From Arion vulgaris (Eukaryota; Mollusca; Gastropoda; Stylommatophora; Arionidae), in assembly GCA_020796225.1 (NCBI GenBank), contig CM036753.1, forward strand, positions 4,293,501 through 4,357,500: a stretch of 64,000 nucleotides of DNA, in the 5' to 3' direction. The position numbers and the translations under genes were made by a program. The notes beneath the pieces were generated by a model, which did not search any database, was not told the DNA's origin, and saw only the letters and a program-made list of their open reading frames with translations. Shown in pieces: positions 22,513 to 32,048 of this stretch; within the stretch, counting starts at the first letter, position 1; each line of letters begins with the position of its first letter.

Positions 22513-23085
22513 TCTCTCGTTCCCTTACACGGTACATAGGACGTGCAAGTAATTTCTGCCTACCGCTGTATCCTGTGCAACTTTCTCAATCTCTTTCATG
22601 GAATTGAGTCCGATATTGTTTGCCTCTCTCGGCAAAGTTCATTTCAGAGTTTCCATTGGGCGTCCTCTTCTTCTTAAACTCTTTGCTTCCGCCTCCCACT
22701 TCAATGCCTGCTTTGGTATTCTTTGATCATTTCTTCTCAAGGTATGGCCAACATATCTCCATCTTCTTCTTCTTATCACGGATGTTAATAGTTGATGACC
22801 AGACATGTCTCTGATTTCATCACTTCTCCTCAACTCCTCACTGTTTATATTCATTATTTTGTCGCAGACATCTATTTTCAAATGCATTCAACTTGCTTTC
22901 TATATCTTTTGTAATTTTCCAAATCTCGCTGGCATATGTTAGGATTTTTACAACATTGAAATTTTAAATTCTTAATTTAGTTCCAAATGTATATTACTTG
23001 GAGTTTCATAGTTCATTTAGGCTTTTAGAAGCTGATGATGCTTTCACAATTCACAGAATAATTTTGTTCAGTATGAATACAGGAT
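22513..23085 (-). pseudogene. LINE-b 3' fragment
   Basis: The minus strand encodes AFENRCLRQ-like sequence with frame errors, then EELRRSDEIRDMSGHQLLTS, VIRRRRWRYVGHTLRRNDQR and IPKQALKWE. It runs to a 3' end near 22513 with sequence nearly the same as the LINE-b copy at 25033-25944. Frameshifts and substitutions show an older copy. The upstream limit is near 23085. Confidence 0.85.
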
Positions 23086-23783
23086 CATTGTTTTAATTAA
23101 CTTGCACTAGACATTAATTTCTTCAAAATTGTCGTACAAACATCAGAGGTTTCATATTTAAACAAACAACTGTTTAATGAAATCTGCTGTCTAGTCATGG
23201 CCACAGTGGCAGCAATATTGAATGAAAAGACTAGATTTTGTAAACAAAACAACAATAGGATAAATGACTCAGATATTTCTAGCCCATATGAATAAATTAC
23301 AAACATAGTCTCTTATATGTCTCATAGTTTTCCCATAAACTTTTGTCAAGAGGACACCAAGACTATATAACTTAAGTATGCCATGAAGAATGTCACAATA
23401 TTCATAACATGACATTCTTATAAATGTTTATCGTTTCCTGAAATAAATTCAACACTTTCTTTTCATGAAGTCACTTCAAAATTCTTCTTTTCCTGAAATA
23501 TCATCATATTCTCCTTCATATGGAATAGTTTTAAACCTTTCTTTTCCTGAAATACCATCATATTCTCCTTCATATGGAGTAGTTTTAAACCTTTCTTCTC
23601 ACGATAAAACTTCACACTTTTCATTTAATTAAACGAATTCCAATTCTTATTATCATGACATACATTTTGTTCTCATTACAAACAGTTGAATATTAGCCTA
23701 AAGAAGTATCACATTTTCTGTTTACTCTGACTGAAATAAATTGGTTTATGTGGCAGATATTATAACACTCGGTACACAACGTC
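23086..23783. other. AT-rich spacer with a local duplication
   Basis: No gene is recognised. CTTTTCCTGAAATA, then TATTCTCCTTCATATGG and AGTTTTAAACCTTTCTT occur twice at about 23490-23545 and 23540-23605, a direct duplication of about 55 bp. Confidence 0.6.
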
Positions 23784-24143
23784 AATATAAGTCAAAACTA
23801 GAAATTATCGACTTGACTAAGTCTCTATGATATTGTCTATTCAGCTAATGTCAGTCCCAGTACGATTTACTTATATGTAATTAATTTGACTTTTTCTGCG
23901 TTCGAATATTTCATGAATATCAATACAGATTGGAATATTTTACACGATCTATTAGTTGTAACATTTCAAGCTTTATCTAGATAAAGAAGCTAAAATATTC
24001 ACTTGGTGTGTTTTGTTGATATGTTCAATTTCTATCTAATTTGAAATAGGAAGAAATAAAGGCTATTAAGTATTTAGGAGAAGCAGCTAAGACGATTACT
24101 TGTATCAGAATTCTGACATTAGTCCTGGCATTATTAATGAATA
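23784..24143. repeat. Right arm of the ~360-bp inverted duplication
   Basis: Near-identical reverse complement of 1-363. Both edges are sharp here: unrelated AT-rich DNA lies on the left, and the match ends at 24143, where the other copy meets the window boundary. Confidence 0.85.
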
Positions 24144-24255
24144 TTAGTTTTGTGAAAGAATTTGATCGCTAATATCTAAAGATGGAACAGATGATGATGT
24201 TAATAAGGAATATTAGTTCTGAAGTTATTAATGAAACGTACTTTTTTTCAATATA

Positions 24256-24905
24256 ATGACAACAGATAAAACGAACATGACAAAAGATATTTTTATCAAC
24301 GGAGAGAAATTAGAAAATGTGAACGGTTTTGAATATCTTTGTTCACTGCTAACAACTGATGGAAATGGGATGAAGGAAATTAAAAGAAGAACAAACATGG
24401 CTTTACAAACAAAAATTAAACAACTAAAAACAGTATGGAACGGAACTGATAAGAAAACAAAGATCAGAATACTAAGAGCATGCATATTCCCAGTGGCAAT
24501 GTATGGGTGTGAAGCGAGGACATTTAATAAAGCAGTGGGAAAACATATATGCGCTTTCGACTATAAGTGTTACAGAAAAGGCCTGCGTATATCTTGGACA
24601 GTGAAGAGAACAAATAGACCTATCCAGAAAGAACTCAAAATCAAAGAAAACTGACTGATGATACAAATAAGAAAGAGAAAATTGAGATATTTTGGAAATG
24701 GAAAAAGACATGAAGGACTGAAGAAGACCATCATGGAAGCATACATACCGGCAAAGAGAAGAAGAGGAAGACCACGGAGAAGATGGATTCAGGATGTAAC
24801 TGATGGTTAGAACATGACGGCTGCAGAGGCAGGGCATCTGGCCTATGAGAGAGAGAAATTCCGGAGGACTGTTGGGGTGGCAAAGTTCTGCTCAGGACAA
24901 GCAAG
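24256..24905 (+). pseudogene. LINE-c 3' fragment
   Basis: The frame 24256-24651 encodes VNGFEYLCSLLTTDGNGMKE, IKIRILRACIFP-like residues (TKIRILRACIFPVAMYGCEA) and KCYRKGLRISWT. It stops, and the shifted continuation carries RRRGRPRRRWIQDVTDG to about 24810 and AGHLAYEREKFR to about 24865. Together these are the RTE-like connection and C-terminal blocks. The element is 5' truncated and mutated. Other pieces of the same family are at 8806, 24940-26297, 30600-31030 and 39720-40000. Confidence 0.85.
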
Positions 24906-24939
24906 AATGATGACTTTCTTCAAGGTAGAAAAAAAAATA

Positions 24940-25032
24940 GAAAATGTGAACATTTAAAAAAATTCTCGGTTCACTACTTACAAGAGATTGAAATGGGATG
25001 AATGTAATTAAAAGAAGAACAAACATGGCCTT
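24940..25032 (+). pseudogene. LINE-c copy, left part, interrupted by LINE-b
   Basis: The sequence contains GAAAATGTGAACATTT and AAAAGAAGAACAAACATGGC, matching LINE-c at 24311-24410. It stops at the LINE-b insertion and resumes at 25957. The 12-bp AAACATGGCCTT at 25021-25032 is the left target duplication. Confidence 0.85.
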
Positions 25033-25944
25033 ATAATAATAATAATTCCTCTCGTACCGTTATACGTTACATAGGGCCTGCAAGTAATTTCTCCATACCG
25101 CTCTATCCTGGGCAACTCGCTCAATCTCCTCCATGGAAATGAGACCGATATTTCCTGCCTCTCTCAGCAAAGTTCGCTTCAGGGTCTCTTTAGGTCGACC
25201 TCTCTTTCTTGAACCCTTTGCATCCCACTTCAATGCCTGCTTTGATATTCTTTGATCATTTCTCCTCAAGGTGTGCCCAACATATCTCCATCTTCTCTTT
25301 CTTATAACAGTTGTCACTAATGGTTGACCAGACATGTCTCTGATTTCATCACTTCTGAATTCGTTCCATTTTATATTCATTACTTTTCGCAGACATCTAT
25401 TTTCAAATGCATTCAACTTGCTTTCTATATCTTTAGTCATTTTCCAACTCTCGCTGGCATATCTTAGGATTGATACAACATTTGAATTGAAAATTCGTAA
25501 TTTAGTTTTAATACTATATAACTTGCAGTTCCATATTTTATTTAGACTTTTAAAAGCTGATGTTGCTTTGACAATTCGTATCATAATTTCTTTAACATTT
25601 CCTGTGCAATCAAAATTGCTACCCAAATAGGTGAACTGCTCTTTTATTTTTATCATTTTAGATTCCAGTGTGATATCTGCATTACTTGCCATAGGTGTCT
25701 TCATTATATTTGTTTTTTCATAGCTTATCTGCAGTCCAACTTTTGATACTATAGATGACAAGTTGTCTGTTTTTCTTTGCATATCTTGGTTGTTTATACT
25801 TAACAAGGCAATATCATCTGCAAAATCCAAATCTTCTAGTTGATTATTTTCTACCCATTCGATGCCAGTTTCGCCCCTGCAACATTTTCGCATCACCCAG
25901 TCAATGGCCACTCCAAACAATAGCGGAGATAGAATACAGCCTTG
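25033..25944 (-). mobile_element. 5'-truncated LINE-b inserted in LINE-c
   Basis: A 912-bp LINE insertion is bounded by AAACATGGCCTT at 25021-25032 and 25945-25956. Its minus-strand frame of 296 residues is unbroken. It carries GCILSPLLFGVAIDWV, LEDLDFADDIALLS with the two palm aspartates, YEKTNIMKTP, EQFTYLGSNFDCTGNVKE, TKLRIFNSNVVSILRYASES, RWRYVGHTLRRNDQ, KRGRPKETLKRTL and a C-terminal stop at 25060. The 3' tail is an ATA/TAA run on the minus strand. The protein part is the second half of an RTE-like reverse transcriptase. Intact coding implies a recent insertion. Confidence 0.95.
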
Positions 25945-25956
25945 AAACATGGCCTT

Positions 25957-26297
25957 GCAGAAACATTAAAGAAATAAAAACAGTATTGAATGGAGCAGAT
26001 GGTAAAATAAAGATCAGAATACAAAGAACATGCACATTCTCAGTGGCAACATGTGGGTGTGAAGCATGGACACACGGCAGTAGAAACACATATATGTGCT
26101 TTTGGATATATGTGTTGCGGAAGAATCCTCTGTATATCATGGACAGAGACGAAAATATCAAGTAAGAACTCAAAATCAAAGAAAATTGGCTGAATCTATA
26201 AATAAAAAGGAGGAAGTTGAAGTATTTTTTACATATAAAATAGTTTGCGGAAGATAATTATGGAAGGAGGCATCCCGGCAAAGAGGTGAAGAGGAAA
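25957..26297 (+). pseudogene. LINE-c copy, right part
   Basis: This continues the interrupted LINE-c with sequence for IKEIKTVLNGADGKIKIRIQ, CGCEAWTHG and, shifted, FGYMCCGRILCISWTE. It then reaches MEGGIPAKR, where the collinear match to the GRPWRRRIQDVT region enters the 36-bp array. Frameshifts and stops are frequent. Confidence 0.85.
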
Positions 26298-26935
26298 ATC
26301 AATCTATTTGGTATGTAACATTGAATAATTCTCTACAATCTATTTGGTATGTAACATTGAATAATTCTCTACAATCTATTTGATATGTAATATTGAATAA
26401 TTATCTACAATCTATTTGATATGTAATATTGAATAATTATCTACAATCTATTTGATATGTAATATTGAATAATTCTCTACAATCTATTTGATATGTAATA
26501 TTGAATAATTCTCTACAATCTATTTGATATGTAATATTGAATAATTATCTACAATCTATTTGATATGTAATATTGAATAATTCTCTACAATCTATTTGAT
26601 ATGTAATATTGAATAATTATCTACAATCTATTTGATATGTAACATTGAATAATTATCTACAATCTATTTGATATGTAACATTGAATAATTCTATACAATC
26701 TATTTGATATGTAACATTGAATAATTCTCTACAATCTATTTGGTATATAACATTGAATAATTCTCTACAATCTATTTGGTATATAACGTTGAATAATTCT
26801 TGAATCTCAGTATCGCGTGTAACATTGAATAATTCTTGAATCTCAGTATCGCGTGTAACATTGAATAATTCTTGAATCGCAGTATCGCGTGTAACATTAA
26901 ATAATTCTCTACTCTCTATATCGTATATAGCCTTT
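26298..26935 (+). repeat. 36-bp minisatellite, collinear with LINE-c
   Basis: About 17 units contain TCTACAATCTATTTGATATG followed by TAATATTGAATAATTC. From about 26795 three variant units read TTGAATCTCAGTATCGCGTG then TAACATTGAATAATTC. The first unit lies exactly where LINE-c should encode RIQDVTDEL, and ATTTGGTATGTAACATTGA resembles LINE-c ATTCAGGATGTAACTGATG. The array probably grew from that LINE segment. Confidence 0.85.
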
Positions 26936-27004
26936 TTCGTCATTACAGACAGTCAATTGTCAAGTGTTTGACTGTGACAACTTCTAAGTTTGCGCTTGTC
27001 TCTC

Positions 27005-27345
27005 TTGTCTTTCATCTCATCACTAAGTCTCTTCAAAAGATTCTGCACCTTTGCGCAATGTTGTTTTCCATATAACTCGATCATCAGCTAGTTTTTCCCA
27101 TTTTTTGGAACCGATAGAAAAGTTCTTTATTGAGGCCTTGCAGACATCATTATTTCTGAGTAGTGGTCTGCATTGGTGCCTTTTCTCCTCCGAATGTTTA
27201 CAGAACAACATTTGTTTTGGTATGCAACAATTATCCATTCTTTGTACATGCTCTAGCCATCTTAGACCTCTCCATTTGTGCCTAGCCTGGGCAGCTGATA
27301 TGGGAAATGTACCGTGCCCATTTTGCACAACCCCCTCTCTACCCT
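27005..27345 (-). pseudogene. LINE-F C-terminal fragment
   Basis: The minus-strand frame 27328-27023 encodes LRWLEHVQRMDNCCIPKQML, QCRPLLRNNDVCKASIKNFS and KKWEKLADDRVIWKTTL. This is a familiar C-terminal block of an animal non-LTR element (WLGHVQRM... CKASIKNF... WEKLADDR). Only the last 100 residues are left, without the reverse transcriptase core. Confidence 0.8.
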
Positions 27346-27799
27346 ACTGCTTAATCCAAAGGAAAGACAGAGAGAGTCTATACGTTTGGAATCAAGCAGG
27401 GTTTGCAGGAGATATCAGAAGATGGAATGAAATACATACATGACCATCAAAATAGTGTATGTAACATTTGATAAAACCTTGTGCCTTGTCTACACGATAT
27501 GTGTTTCGAATACAATATCAAGATTACTAACTGGGGACATCCTTGTAAAACAAATTTTGTTATGTGATTGATGCAGCTGTGTTAAATATAATTAAATTTT
27601 ATGTCGATTTCAATTTCATTGAAACATTGATACTGACAAAGACATGAACAAAACGTGTATGCATATCTATTCTTCTGTTGGTGAAATGTTATTGTACTTT
27701 TAATTATACAAATTCTGATAACATTTTTGTTAATAAAATTGTATTATTTACTAATTTTATAACTGTAAAAATCCATTAATATAAAAAAATGTACACTGC
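27346..27799. other. AT-rich spacer
   Basis: I see no gene or repeat here. Confidence 0.5.
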
Positions 27800-28190
27800 A
27801 GATTCAATCACAACATGTGAAATGGACTGTTCAAGACAAGCCGTCAATGTTACAAGACGGGATAGATTGAGAAGTTAGAACATTAGAAATGTCGTTGGAA
27901 TCACACACTGCATCCAAAATATTAGAAGACAGCAAATAAAATGGATCGGTGACCTAATGAGAATGAAACCAGATCTACTACCATCTCGCCTCTATAACAA
28001 CCGGCAACTCGTGCGCAGAATCATTGGAAGACCAAGAACAAAGTGGATAGATAATCTCACAGATATCCTGCGACATCAAAGGCTAACAACTACAGAGGCA
28101 GCACACCTTGCACAGGATAGAATTGAAACCTCACTCCTCCCTCCCCAACCAACCCCTCAAAACGCGAATCATGGCACACGTGGATAAGAC
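27800..28190 (+). pseudogene. LINE-a C-terminal fragment
   Basis: The plus strand encodes ITTCEMDCSRQAVNVTRRDR, then IKWIGDLMRMKPDLLPSRLY, GRPRTKWIDNLTDIL and TTEAAHLAQDRIE before a stop near 28187. It is the end of an RTE-like LINE. The sequence of WIGDLMRM departs from the usual WFGHL, showing decay. Confidence 0.8.
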
Positions 28191-28289
28191 ACGATCTATA
28201 GGAATAAATAATTGCCTATTTTTATCAGAATTTATTGTCTGATTCTATATGTAGTGTGACCTGTAAGAAGTGAAGCTCTTCACGTCTGT

Positions 28290-28385
28290 TATATCCTTTG
28301 CTTGATAAAGGCCTTTTAGTCGAAACGTTGTTGTGTATTGTTTTTATATTTTGTAAAACTACAGTACTTTATTTTTACGTCTTTC
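28290..28385 (+). mobile_element. Penelope-like element 3' end, solo fragment
   Basis: TTGCTTGATAAAGGCCTTTT, then AGTCGAAACGTTGTTG, then TATTTTGTAAAACTACAGTA match the 3' ends of the two PLE copies at 46405-46490 and 43690-43775. No coding part is attached, so this is a short 3' remnant. It includes a variant of the hammerhead-like core discussed for the PLE pair. Confidence 0.8.
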
Positions 28386-28392
28386 GCTATTT

Positions 28393-28722
28393 TTAAATGA
28401 CAGAAAAATGTACTAATAGACTATTTTTATAGGACAGAAAATGTACCAATAGACTATTTTTATAGGACAGAAAAATGTATCAAGACTATTTTTATATGGC
28501 AGAAAAATGTACCAATAGACTATTTTTATATGACAGAAAAATGTATCAATAGACTAATTTTATATGACAGAAAAATGTACCAATAGACTATTTTTATAGG
28601 ACAGAAAAATGTATCAATAGACTATTTTTATATGACAGAAAAATGTATCAATAGACTAATTTTATATGACAGAAAAATGTATCAATAGACTAATTTTATA
28701 TGACAGAAAAATGTATCGATAG
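28393..28722 (+). repeat. 34-bp tandem repeat, ~9 copies
   Basis: Units contain GACAGAAAAATGTATCAATA then GACTATTTTTATAT, with C/T and A/T variants. The array begins directly downstream of the PLE 3' fragment. Confidence 0.93.
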
Positions 28723-29329
28723 AACATCTTTTTTTGCTTACGACTAAATAAAGATAAATTATTTTCAGAACATTGAGGTCAGATCTGTCAATGTTTTCAG
28801 TAAACAAGACAACAATCTTGGCAAATAAACATACCATTCAACATCTACAAGTATATATCAGAACTTTATTTTGTATTCAATGTCTACACGTAAATCTCAG
28901 GATTTTATTTTGGACAGCTTGATGTCAGTAAAGTTAACAAATATATGAACATCTCTACGTTATGTGAGTTCATTAGCAACACCTGACCAGGTTGAACATT
29001 CTAATCTCGCAGGAAAATGTCCACATTCAAAGTTTAATTATCTCATTGAAATCTATTAGAATAAGTCAGAGATATCTTACTTAAATCTCTAGATCTCTCA
29101 ACAGACAGGTTGTCATGAAATTCGAGACGTTGAAACAACTCTTCTGTCACAGTTGTTTGTTTACAGATTATAATACTACAAGTCTGGTCGGAAGTAAACA
29201 ACTTCTTCAATGATAAAGTGATGTGTGGGCCCATGATCTTTGGTCTAATAACATTGTACTGTACATATCATTAATTAACCTATGGGGGTGTCTGTAGATT
29301 GTCCACGCACTTCGAACAATAGCCAGAAT
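28723..29329. other. AT-rich spacer
   Basis: Short open frames occur, but no domain, element end or repeat is recognised. Confidence 0.5.
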
Positions 29330-29880
29330 TTCTCTCTCTCTCGCGATGAAAAAATAATTAACGAAATCCAACATAAAATCATAGAAAAAATGGCACCAAT
29401 TTTAAAATGTCAACATCAACGCCTTGTTGTTCAACACGATCTTTCTTTTGACAGTATATGCTGTCTGTGCCACATTTTGATGTTGACATCAAACGACAGG
29501 ACAAAACTAATCAGAACAGAGATGAAATGTCTACGTTGATTGTTGTGAATATCAAGAAAAGACCGATTTAGGAATTAAGACATGAAAAAGTGTGAACAAC
29601 AGCAATAATGAGCTTCACCCAAAAATAAATATAAAAATATTAAATGGTTGGGTTACATAAGCAGATTACCAACTCACGGTAAGTATCAAAGAACATTTCA
29701 ACACAAAAATACAAAGGTGCAATGCGAAAGTCGACCGCGCAAAAGGTGGACCACATAAATATCATAAGGAAACACATAATGCTTGAATCGCACACACGAG
29801 CTCGTTCTAGAAGTCTCTTCTTATCCTGATTCTGTGATGCAAAACAGAATTGGAAAAAAACAATAAGAAGCAATAGAAGA
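29330..29880 (+). pseudogene. Highly decayed LINE-a fragment
   Basis: The blocks NEIQHKIIEKMAPILKC and TEMKCLR are readable in the frame 29282-29536. Degraded DNA corresponding to the WFGH and C-terminal region follows, including GGTGCAATGCGAAAGTCGAC near 29717. The order matches the LINE copies at 41640-42300 and 59245-60330. It contains many stops. Confidence 0.65.
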
Positions 29881-30290
29881 CGATGTAGCTCTCTGTGCTA
29901 CTTTATCAAACATCAGATAAGGTAGTGTTCACTGTGCTCATTCTTCGTCACTAGATAATCTTCTGATCATATCACTGAGTTCTACTTCACTCTGTTAACA
30001 CACCCAGATGTTCAAGGCAAGATGATCATCATGATGTCCTGAGTAACTGCAACTTTACGAGGGCATCGAAAGGTGCACATACTGGTTCTCTATCTGTTCT
30101 CTACCTAGCAGTGATGTTGATTTACAGGTATTAATCTTGGCAGTGAATATGTATCAATGCCTGTGGGTGTCAACACCACCATTTCCTTTCGTATCCTACT
30201 CGAATAAAGAAGTTGCAGAGAATAGTATCATGTTGCAGTAAATACAAAAGTCAAAGTACATTGGAAAAGAACACAGACAAAAGGTGACGG
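29881..30290. other. Unassigned spacer
   Basis: No coding region or repeat family is recognised in this stretch. Confidence 0.5.
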
Positions 30291-30295
30291 CAGGG

Positions 30296-30510
30296 TAAGC
30301 ACGGATGGCTCAGTGATTTAAAATGAGTGGAGTATATTAACGTTCACATCAAAGTTGATTTGAAAAATTGTCAACTAGCCGAGTGGTGCATTTGCAAACA
30401 ATATGGCGTGATATACACGGATTTCTCAGTGATTCACAATTAGTGGAGTGGATGGAGGTTCATATCAAAGTCGATTAGCAAAATTGTCAAGGAGGCGAGT
30501 ACACAAGAAT
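30296..30510 (+). repeat. Two degenerate tRNA-like (SINE-head-like) copies in tandem
   Basis: The segments near 30300-30375 and 30419-30500 share ACGGATGGCTCAGTGATTT or its variant, then GTTCACATCAAAGT or GTTCATATCAAAGTCGATT, then AAAATTGTCAA. The first block resembles a polymerase III A box and the second a decayed B box. They may be old SINE heads; homology to SINE-A, -B or -C is not clear. Confidence 0.45.
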
Positions 30511-30599
30511 TGGCTTAGTACACAAGTCACGTGTTTACAAACTGAAAGATTAAATGAATAACATCTTCAAATAGTTTGACCTTAGCAGAACTTTGCTAC

Positions 30600-31030
30600 C
30601 CTAACAGTTCTACGGAATTTCTCTCTCTCTCTCATTGGTCAGATGTCTCGCCTCTGCAGTCGTCACGCTCAACTCATCAGTTACATCCTGAATTCGTCTT
30701 CTCCATGGTCTTCCTCTTCTTTTCTTTGCAGGAATTCCTCCTTCCATAATTGCCTTTTTCAAACCTTTTTGTCTTTTTATATCTCCGAAATATTTTAGTT
30801 TTCTCATTCTTGTAGCATCATTCAATTCTCTTTAAATGTTAGTTATTTCTGGATAAATCTATTTGTTGTCTCCTCTGTCCATGATAAACGAAGAACTCTT
30901 CTGTAAAACACATATTTAAAAGCACATATATGTTTTTCCACTGCACTGTCAGTTGGGTTCAGCGATAAGGAAAGCAAACCTACACGTAAAAGTAAATCAG
31001 TTCCCATGAATTCATAGCGAGCAAACAAAA
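30600..31030 (-). pseudogene. LINE-c C-terminal fragment
   Basis: The frame 31028-30843 encodes AVEKHICAFKYVFYRRVLRL and SWTEETTNRFIQK. The frame 30825-30610 encodes MRKLKYFGDIKRQKGLKKAI, MEGGIPAKKRRGRPWRRRIQ and DVTDELSVTTAEARHL. Together they are the C-terminus of LINE-c with one frame change. This best-preserved copy serves as the reference for the array-origin comparisons at 26298 and 39995. Confidence 0.85.
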
Positions 31031-31261
31031 AAGGACTATATTTTATATTTTATTCTAAATTGTATTTTCTCATCTTTCCTCTTCTTCAAACACAAATCTC
31101 ACACAGATGTCAAAGACAAAATCAAAAGTAAAAGAAAGATGCTGACAACCATTTTTTCGACAGCAGTAAACAAAATGCACACATGACGACAGAACTGCAT
31201 CAATACAAGATCACAGTACTGGGAGACAAGCAGTTGGGTGGAACTCGCAAGGAAAACGGAA

Positions 31262-31555
31262 AAGGAAACTCCTAAACAGAAAAGTCTTCTTGATAAACTG
31301 AAAGAAGCTAGACTATCATGGGAAGCCAAAAAGAAAACTCCTAAACAGAAAAGTCTTCTTGATAAACTGAAAGAAGCTAGACTATCATGGGAAGCCAAAA
31401 AAGAAAACTCCTAAACAGAAAAGTCTTCTTGATAAACTGAAAGAAGCTAGACTATCGGGAAGCCAAAAGAAAACTCCTAAACAGAAAAGTCTTCTTGATA
31501 AACTGAAAGAAGCTAGACTATCGTGGGAAGCCAAAAAGAAAACAGTCAGAGACCA
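31262..31555 (+). repeat. 69-bp coding-like tandem repeat, 4 copies
   Basis: Four units of 66-70 bp encode a charged 23-residue helix-like motif. It begins KTPKQKSLLDKLKEARLSWE and ends AKK. Length changes of one or three bases shift the frame between copies 2 and 4. The flanking reading frame (about 31220-31600) has no recognised domain. It could be the end of an unidentified retroelement protein or a host pseudogene. Confidence 0.75.
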
Positions 31556-32048
31556 AGAAAAGGGACGAGCAACTGTCGAGGTCCTATCTCTATGAAGAAC
31601 GGAAAGAAATAAGTCAGTAGAGAAATATTGTTACCATACTTTACCTTTAAAAAAACTACTTGATCTCAATTCATAGAAAGCACATTGGCAACATTTGTGT
31701 TTCTGCACTTCAAGGAACGTTGAGTTGTCAGCTGAGGGTGTAAACAAATTAGGAATTAGTATAAACATGTTCTACGTAAAGCAGTAAATTATCAAATAAT
31801 ATGAATAGTCTGTGTAAATGATTTAATTATTAATTAGTTTAAGTACTGACTGTAAAACAGACTGAATTATTAACTATTCGTGAATTCATATCCAAAATTC
31901 GTGAATATCTTGACCGACCGATATTTGGAGTCTCGTGGGAAGAGTTGAAATTACAAAAAAAGATGTACTGCAACATAATGTTGCAACATAATGTTGTGAT
32001 GTTGGAAATAAAAGAAACGGATAATTCTTTACGAAATTTAACTTCTTC
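31556..32048. other. AT-rich spacer
   Basis: No gene is recognised. A 13-bp motif containing CAACATAATGTTG is repeated at about 31971-31996. Confidence 0.5.

Noticed and set aside
22235..22537. MYVCMYVC-type proteins
   Set aside because: Translation of a tetranucleotide microsatellite.
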